A stretch of DNA of 60,961 bases from Stagonosporopsis chrysanthemi. Its lineage: Eukaryota; Ascomycota; Dothideomycetes; Pleosporales; Didymellaceae. A model generated the notes under the pieces. It was given only the letters and a program-made list of their open reading frames with translations, ran no database searches and was not told where the DNA came from. Positions 54,433-60,961 of the stretch are shown piece by piece. Location of the stretch: the NCBI GenBank assembly GCA_022560025.1, contig JAFISE010000180.1, forward strand, positions 1 to 60,961, written 5' to 3'. Both the position numbers and the translations under genes were made by a program. The number at the start of each line of letters is the position of its first letter. Within the stretch, counting starts at the first letter, position 1.

Positions 54433-55424
54433 TCAAAGCTCATCAATATGGACCCATGGATCATTCGATGATTTGCCGCTTTGGAGCCGCTTTTCGGCTT
54501 GACCAGTCATGTTGCTCAGAGCATTCTGCACAAAGTCCGTTGTTACTACCCAGTTCGCAAGGATTCGAACAAGCGTCACCATGAAGAGCGAGACCACCAG
54601 GTCGGTGGCAGCGATAAAGACCAGCTGAGAACGTGCTGGTATCGTGATGAGTGTCATGAGAGTGATTAATGGCGAGAAAGAGGCGATTTCGCCAATAAAC
54701 CTCCATTTCAAGTGCTGATATTTGATGTGTTAGCACAATTTACATGAGGTCCAACGGGTGAGAAGAAGATACTTACAGCTTTCATTTTAAACATGGAAAG
54801 CTTGTGCAGTTCCAATCTGAGAGACAATCTGATAACCAGCTCGATGCTGTGGTATAGAAATCGTCCAAGGGTTAGGTCCAAGATCCACTTGATAAAGGTG
54901 TTGCACCAATTGAGCGATGCCCGCTTGATACGACCTTGTGAAACCCGCTTCTTGACTATCTCTTCCTCACGAACGTCATCCTCCCCTTTTCGCGAACAGT
55001 CGGCATATGTTCGTCTTGGTCGTGCTGGCATCAACCTCTCCAACCAAACAAACCAGTAATACTGTAGACTTGACATGACCATACGGATGATGACCTCTCG
55101 GCACAGACCGCGATTATAGCATGATTTCTCAAGCAAAGTATCAGACAGAGGTCTGACACTGTTGCGGGATGATGCAACGCTGTTCAGAAGAAGAGTCTGA
55201 TTTGTCATCTTACCCTCAAGGACAGCTGTCTGTGTCAGGGCTGCAGATGTTGACGAGGAAACCAAAGAGAACGTCTTTTCAACGACAGCAGTGAAGTTTT
55301 GCACTCCCTCGTTTTTTACGAAACCGTCAAATATATCCGAGCTGGCATAGTGAAGTAAAATCTCTGAGAAAATGAAGATTACAGTGGCTTGCAGCACAGC
55401 CGCGCGCATAGCTGAGATAGGCAT
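54433..55424 (-). CDS. Unrecognised membrane protein
   Basis: I do not recognise the family. Exons on the minus strand are 55424-54777 and 54714-54433 with a clean 62-base intron (GTAAGT...GCTAACA...CAG), giving 309 residues from the first in-frame ATG. Seen: an N-terminal hydrophobic segment (VLQATVIFIFSEILLHYA); a Ser/Thr-rich stretch with NFT and NQT glycosylation sites, suggesting a lumenal or outside loop; a second hydrophobic segment near YYWFVWLERL; a basic cytoplasmic-looking stretch (RPRRTYADCSRKGEDD, VKKRVSQGRIKR); and, at the C-terminus, two adjoining hydrophobic helices (FSPLITLMTLITIPA and LVFIAATDLVVSLFMVTLVRILA). The intron and even codon use support a real gene. It lies 500 bases from the GMC oxidoreductase 3' end, on the same strand. 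Confidence 0.65.
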
Positions 55425-55924
55425 GTTCTGAGGTTTGCAACGGACAATTAACAAGAGAGGAAGCTCAGCACATCCAAGTGTAACTATATGTACAAGCCGA
55501 GTGGGGGGATCGGCGCGGTAAAAATGTGGCGCAGCAGAACTCAGCCTGGCTTATGGAGGGTCGACATAGCACGGGCCGCCTGACGTATGCCTTGGTGGCG
55601 TTCAGCACTGGACGACAGGTAGCACTTTCGGGAAGATCAAACCCGAAATCCTAATGCCCCATGAATCTTTCAGTGCTGGTAGTTGCCCCATTATGTAGAG
55701 TGAGACGTATCCACCAACATCTGGTTTCGCGCGCGTGGCCCCAAGCGCCGAGACGCAAAGTTGTGCATGCGCTTGTGTGCTGGGCTTCGGGAAAGCGGCC
55801 TTGAACAATTACTGCCATACCGAACCCTAAGCAGCTTGTATGAACCTGAACTATCTAGAAGCAGTCTGTAGATTTATAGCCATGGAAAAATCCTACGTAG
55901 GGCACTGATCTATCAGATCTCAAC
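55425..55924. other. Intergenic region, no gene seen
   Basis: 500 bases between the membrane protein start and the GMC oxidoreductase stop; likely terminator of one and promoter of the other. Confidence 0.5.
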
Positions 55925-58060
55925 CTACGACAAGGATACATCAACACCATTGGTCCCATTGGTCCCATTTGCGCCATTTGACGAGTTACCTGCTTTGATC
56001 AAGTCCGCGCCTTTCTCTGCTACTGCATATACCAAGCTCACGATGTTGCCCTGAACGTGGAGCGGAAAGATGCTGGCGTCCACCACCCTGATATTGCTTG
56101 TGCCGTACACACGTAAATTATCGTCGACAACGCCGCCCTTCTCCTTCGGTAGCATTGCACATGTTCCAATAGGGTGGTACTCCGTGACAGTATTGCCCTG
56201 AACAAATTCTTTCGCTTCCTCAAGTGTCCGAGGTAGCTTGCCACCAACGGTTGTCTTCGCAATAAGGGGAGTTCCATCTGGCTCACGACGGAGTGCAGAT
56301 TTGAAAGGCTCTACGTCGTTGAAACTGAGAGTGTGCAACAGCCCTCGAGCCATCAGGTCCACGTCAAGAGGGTGACTGAAGTATGCCGGATCGATGGCTG
56401 GGTAAACAGTTGGATCGGGAGAGGTAATATGGACGTGTCCCCGAGAAAAGGATCGGGTGGAACAGACGCCCACAGTGACCCACATACCATCCTCCCCGGA
56501 TGGAAACAACTTACTCGGGTTTTCTGTGACAGCAAGGTTGGCACCAGTAGGTAAACCGACGATCTGACACACTGCCTCCTTCGGATCTAGCAGTTGCCGT
56601 GCCAATAAGCGATTGCGGCCGGCGAGGTCTGCGCCAGGATTCTTCTTTAGGTGTTCCGCCAACAACGAGTGGATGTGATCTTCCGCTTCGACAAAATTCG
56701 GTTGAATCATCTGCAGTGAAGCAAAACCAGTGGTTGTTGGCGCTCCTACGAGAGGTCCAGCTTTATGCTGAACATAAGCGTTCAGCGCCTGTTGCATGAT
56801 CTCTGGACTCCGCATAAGCGCCTCCGCTGAGGGCACTTCATCGATTGTTCCCTGAGATCGTTGGCTTTATAGTGAAATTTCAAGATTGAGGAAGCTCACA
56901 ATGGAAACACCGGTTGCCGAGTGGTCATTCAGGTTTTCCCCCACTGTAGGAAGATCAACAACGACTGGCACTCCGGCTTTCTGCAAAACGTGCGGTGAAC
57001 CAATACCGGACAGCTCTAAGATTTGAGGTGAATTGACGGTTCCACCACTGACAATCACTTCCTTCCTGGCTTTTACAGTGTGCGTTTTGCCGTCAACGAT
57101 GAATTGGACGCCTGTGGCTCTGACATCGAAATCCGTCTCCTCCAAATCAATCTTGGAGACCAAAGCATTCAGCTGCAGAGAAAGGTTAGTGCGATGAGCA
57201 TTGGGCTCGTAGTATCCCCTGGCCGCATAACTACGTCTGTTATGTTGTGGATCGACAGTGTTCAACTGATTGAACCCGCCGATAGCAGACCCAGTTCTGG
57301 GGTCTTTCGCTTCCTGATAACCAGCGTTGAGGACAGTCTTGGGCCAGATATCCTGCATTGGCGCTACGTCGGTCTCAGGAAAGCAAATCTACTCAAGTCA
57401 GCGAAGGCTCGCTTTATTCACCGCGTGCTTACATGGATTGGCCCCGATGTACCGCGAAGCGACTTATCAAGGTACTTGTTACCAAGCTTTTCGCCGAGTG
57501 TCTCCGAGGCAGGATGATATGTCTCGAACTTTTTGTAGTACGGAAGGAGCGAGTTGAAGTCCCATCCTTTGTTACCAAGCTCGGCCCAGTTGTCCAGATC
57601 TTGTCGTGACGCCATGCTGAACATGTTGTAGTTGATTGCAGAACTCCCACCAAGCACTTTACCTCGAGCCCAGCCATGAACTTTCCCAAGTGTGCCCTCC
57701 TGGTCACGCGTGTCAGGTACGTGGAGATCGCGACGTTAAAGAACACATCATACCTGTGGGACAGTCTTGTAGTCCCAGTCATACTGTGGCTTACCCCAGA
57801 GCTGCGTGAATAGGTTCGGTGCGTCGATCAAGGTGTCGTTCAGTCCATTCCCACCAGCTTCAAGAATCGCAACAGTAACATCTGGATCCTCGCTAAGCCG
57901 AGCAGCAATGACAAGGCCTGCCGTGCCACCTCCACATACGACGTAGTCTGTGTACACACTCTGTCAGCCAACTTTATCCAATTCTGCCTCACGTCAAGTA
58001 AGCCTAGGTCGTGGCATCTAACGTACCATAGCTTTTGCTTGTGAAATCTTCAACAGTCAT
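55925..58060 (-). CDS. GMC oxidoreductase (FAD-dependent alcohol oxidase/dehydrogenase)
   Basis: FAD enzyme of the glucose-methanol-choline family; substrate unknown. Five minus-strand exons, 58060-58027, 57947-57754, 57699-57433, 57388-56900 and 56851-55925, give 636 residues with phases closing. Seen: the ADP-binding loop CGGGTAGLVIAARL (Gly17-Gly22) and LEAGG; GMC signature 1 GKVLGGSSAINYN (about 88-101); signature 2 SGGTVNSPQILELSGIG (about 279-295); and the active-site pair His554 (EYHPIGTCAM) and His593 (FPLHVQGNIVS). Choosing the acceptor at 57389 rather than a later one keeps ICFPETDVAPMQD, typical of the family. No signal peptide is seen, so it is probably intracellular. The C-terminus has a short NGTNGTNG repeat. 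The nearest relatives should be aryl-alcohol or choline dehydrogenase-like fungal enzymes. Confidence 0.9.
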
Positions 58061-58503
58061 TCTCGCTGGCGTCTTTTAAGGATGGAAATATTCTTATTTT
58101 GCCTACATACTGATCGCTTTTACCTTCCTTTATACAGTATGCGTAGCGTCCTGCGGCTGAGGTGAGCACCATATTAGGGCGGCAGATGAGGCGGGGTCGC
58201 TCAACCGTCTCACCTGCTGACGAGCCCAGCCACATATAAGCGCGTTCGACCTGCGAATAGGCTTTCCTTTGATCGCAATCGAGCAAAACAATGACATTCA
58301 AGCGATGGTGGAGTCAAGCGTAGTATCGGTCGACCAAGTATGCTGAGATAGGTACGGCGGGGAGCCACTCATGTACCCCGCATGTGCGCGCCACTCAGAG
58401 GGTGTGCCCGAAATACCGTGTCCGTGCGCGTGATGCGCGGATTCGCGTGATGCGCCGAACCACCAAAATAGCTCACTCAAAAACAAGGCTATAGAGCCAC
58501 ACA
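58061..58503. other. Promoter-side region before the AT-rich block
   Basis: 443 bases upstream of the GMC gene with normal base composition; the change to AT-rich sequence comes at about 58505. A TATAT element (minus strand, near 58234-58240) could serve the GMC gene. Short palindromic GCGCGCACATGCGG-like sequence lies near 58380-58395. Confidence 0.45.
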
Positions 58504-58504
58504 C

Positions 58505-60961
58505 AATAGTTATTATTGCGAGGTATTTTGTTAGAGTACTCTATAGACCTATGTAACAACATTCTCTTATATATTCTACACTTATATAGAGTTGCTGTTT
58601 AGCTGCTATAGGTAGTGTAGGTGCAGGCAGATAGAAGAGGCGTTGCACGTATTAGCCTACACATAGTAAGTAGTTTATTAGCTATATTATATATAGCTTT
58701 GTACGTAGGCATAGGCTAGCAAACTAGGTACCTCTGTGTACTTAGAGTCTCTAGCTTTAAGTAGTTATAACTCTATAAATCTTTAAGATACAGCTTAGTA
58801 ATATATTACACGATAGAATGCGCTGAGCTAGAGCTTTTAAACAAGCTACTTTTTGCTTAATTAGGATTAGTTTTAGCTTAGGTATATTATCTAGAATAGC
58901 TAGATAGTTTGTACTACCTAGGCTAGCAAATAAGTACAGGGTACCTAGTAGTAAGTAAGAGTATAGTTAGAGTTACACAGACCTAGAAGTAGTAATAGAG
59001 TAAGAGTTATATAGGCTAGAAGTAGAGGTTAGGTAAGAGTACCTCTAGCGTAGGTAGAGGTAGAAGTTAGGTTGTACAGACCTAGGTTAAAGTTAGGTTT
59101 AGAGTACCTAGCAGAGTTATATCTATACTAGTATAATTATAGTATAGTAGCTTAACTATATTTCTTAATTTAGAATAGTTGTATAATTTTATTATTAAGT
59201 TTAGTAATTTTAGTTTAGATTTTCTACGTGTTAAATAACTAGTTATTATAGTTATTAATAATAGCTACTCTCTATATTACGTAGGCTTTACTCTTTTCTA
59301 GAGCTGCTATTCTCTTTGTAAGAAAGTAGATAGGCTAACCTTTTTAATATCTTTATCTATTTTGCTCTTAATATTAATTCTAATCTTACCTACTAGCTTA
59401 ATATAAGTAGACAACTTAAGAAGATTATCTGCCTTATTATAGAGTAAAGTATTGTCTTTTACTATAGCTTCTAAGAATTTTAAATCCTTTAGGATTATAA
59501 TCTCCTAGATAGCTTAGGTAGAAAGTCTGTGCCTTTAATCTCTAAGCACGTCTCTAGCAGTATTAAATACTTGCTCTACTCCTACTTATAAGATAGGTAC
59601 TATTAGAATATCTTTTATAACTTGTATAAGATAAAGATAAAAAGCTTTGTTTAACTTCTACTACTCTAAGATATTAAAGCTGTTGCCTAATAAAATACAG
59701 AGTGTACTTAGATAGAACTCTTCTTTAAATCTAGTTAGGCCTATATTCTTATCTATATTAAAAGTTAAACTTTAACTATATATAGAAAAGCTTGCTAACT
59801 ATAATTAAATTAGTGTAGCTAGCTTATAAAACTATTTACCCTCTAATAATTGCTTTAGGATAGCGTTAAAGACTAGGCTATTACTCTTAGTCTTGATATT
59901 ATTATAGTAGTCTAGGTTGTAACAACACAAGATGCTAGAAAGGTCTAAATTATATAGATATCTGCTACAAGGTGTATAAAAGCACTAAGATAAACTACAA
60001 GACTAGATCTCTATTTCTATAGGTCTTGTATAAAAGAATACTTTAAAACTATCTATCTAAACTCTATAAAGACTTCTCTTTCTATATATAGAAGCTTAGA
60101 GAAGACTATACTAAAGAGTAGTTAAAAGACAGATCTAAGTTAGGTAGTATAAAGTAAGCTTAAAGAACTAGGCTTGTTCTTATATAGATAGTCTAGAAAT
60201 TCTTAATAGTATATATGCTTATAATAAACTTCTTACAACTTATTCTAGATCTTGTTAGTATATAGCTGTAATAATAAACTATAATAATAGTACTTTATAA
60301 GTAGTTAACTTTTATATACAGTCTAGAATTATTGCGTAATTAGAAAAAAAACTCTAATCTCTACTTATTCTTATGTAGTATTTTAACAACTTTGCACAAT
60401 CTTTATCTACTACAGCCTAAACAACGTCTAGCTACTTATTACTATTAATACTATTAGTATCTTCTCTAAGCTTACTAATTATATCTTATAAGAAATTAAA
60501 AAAGCATCTATATATAAGCTAGATATATAGAATATAAAGCTTATAGTTCTTACTTAAAGAGCCTATTACTACTTTAAAGTTCTTTAGTATTTGTGTAATT
60601 ACTTAGAGATAGTACTACTTAGATACTCTAAGGCAGAGTTTCTTAAGGTCTTTAAAATCTACCTTAGTAGTATCTTAATTAGCACTAAAACTTGTGCCTT
60701 TTAGCTAGATCTCTTACTTAAGCTATTTACTAATATATAGCTAAAGCTTAACTGCGTGTTTATATATATTATATATAGAATTCTATTTTGTTTATATGTC
60801 TTAAATAACTAATAGGTATTTGCTTACTAGTAGGTTCTGCTAGGTTGCTAAAAACTTTTTAAATTATTAAGGCAATAGATTAATTATAATAATAATAGTC
60901 TATAGCTATGTCTTTATAAGTATATTATAAATATATATAATAAAAGAAAGTTTACCTTATA
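58505..60961. other. AT-rich RIP-affected block running off the window end
   Basis: From about 58505 the base composition changes abruptly to very AT-rich with constant TA, TAG and CTA triplets and almost no CpA/TpG. No open frame longer than a few dozen codons exists. This is the appearance of repeat DNA altered by repeat-induced point mutation. Degenerate repeated units around ACAGACCTAG/AGAAGTAG occur at about 58970-59110. The rest contains the hAT transposase relic listed separately. The left edge shows no clear terminal inverted repeat. Confidence 0.8.
59440..60961 (-). pseudogene. RIP-degraded hAT-family transposase relic
   Basis: On the minus strand near 59570-59680 one frame reads, with stops shown as *, FNILE**KLNKAF, then QVIKDILIVPIL*VGVEQVF and NTARDVLRD*RHRLST*AI*. 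This matches the hAT C-terminal dimerisation region: the two adjacent stops fall where the family has WWK, and the rest matches the VERVFS...RRxRL...I block. Stops at positions expected to be Trp (TGG to TAG) and Gln (CAA/CAG to TAA/TAG) are the changes RIP makes. Weaker similarity to the central part (NYAIILDC followed by KLTTY) lies at about 60300-60360. The N-terminal end is not recognised and may continue past the window. It is non-functional. Confidence 0.75.

Noticed and set aside
57374..57432. Longer GMC intron ending just before GATATCTGG
   Set aside because: In phase, but it deletes the conserved stretch FPETDVAPMQ; the 44-base intron ending at 57389 keeps it.
42722..58060. Complete secondary-metabolite gene cluster
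   Set aside because: No polyketide synthase, peptide synthetase, terpene cyclase or DMATS motif is present in the window, so I only flag it as a possible cluster margin.
1..60961. CRISPR arrays, bacterial operons, tRNA or rRNA genes
   Set aside because: No spaced direct repeats, no ribosome-binding-site gene trains, and no convincing tRNA T-loop plus acceptor pairing seen; GGTTCGA-like matches at 15865 and 52650 lack the rest of a tRNA.

Overview
This window is nuclear DNA of a filamentous ascomycete. Nearly every gene is split by introns of about 45-70 bases with GT...CTRAC/CTAAC...AG signals. The gene families are typically fungal: HET domain, Zn2Cys6 regulators, DUF3433, a penDE-like acyltransferase. 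The right end is an AT-rich block with stop codons at former CAA/CAG/TGG codons, the mark of repeat-induced point mutation (RIP). Together with the gene set this suggests Pezizomycotina, plausibly a Dothideomycete; the class is inference. I rebuilt exon structures by hand. Reading phase closes across every multi-exon gene listed, except one junction in the DUF3433 gene (position about 38700-38830).

Layout. 0.7-4.9 kb: a divergent pair, a DGAT1-type acyltransferase (-) and the PFS2 mRNA 3'-end factor (+). 6.3-10.8 kb: two Zn2Cys6 transcription factors head to head. 12-16 kb: a HET-domain protein and a penDE-like acyltransferase (-), then a fragment of an NmrA-like gene. 17.3-27.1 kb: housekeeping genes, namely a GH47 alpha-1,2-mannosidase (-), Mediator subunit 20 (+), a four-RRM Nrd1-type RNA-binding protein (-) and ALG8 (+). 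ALG8 and the GH47 enzyme act at successive stages of N-glycan assembly and trimming. 28.2-33.9 kb: two chromatin genes, ITC1 (ISWI2 complex) and SGF73 (SAGA deubiquitinase module). 34.3-37.1 kb: IWR1 (-) and an equilibrative nucleoside transporter (+), again divergent. 37.7-42.2 kb: a large DUF3433 membrane protein.

From 42.7 kb gene density falls and the content becomes accessory: a cytochrome P450, a small secreted protein made of two copies of one motif, a CLN3/battenin-like transporter, a PRISE-type short-chain reductase, a small cysteine-containing secreted protein, an unrecognised membrane protein and a GMC oxidoreductase. From about 58.5 kb to the end the sequence is a very AT-rich block holding the wreck of a hAT DNA transposon on the minus strand. 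The oxidoreductases next to a RIP-affected repeat resemble a subtelomeric or secondary-metabolism margin, but no polyketide, peptide or terpene synthase is visible.

Features most worth a second look: the two-copy secreted protein at 46.05-46.51 kb; the P450 whose only sensible acceptor is TG rather than AG; the frame break in the DUF3433 gene; the RIP-degraded hAT relic; a 61-base G homopolymer inside a GH47 intron; an ITC1 first coding exon that is only the ATG; and a minisatellite-expanded SGF73 intron whose retention would give a long alternative C-terminus.
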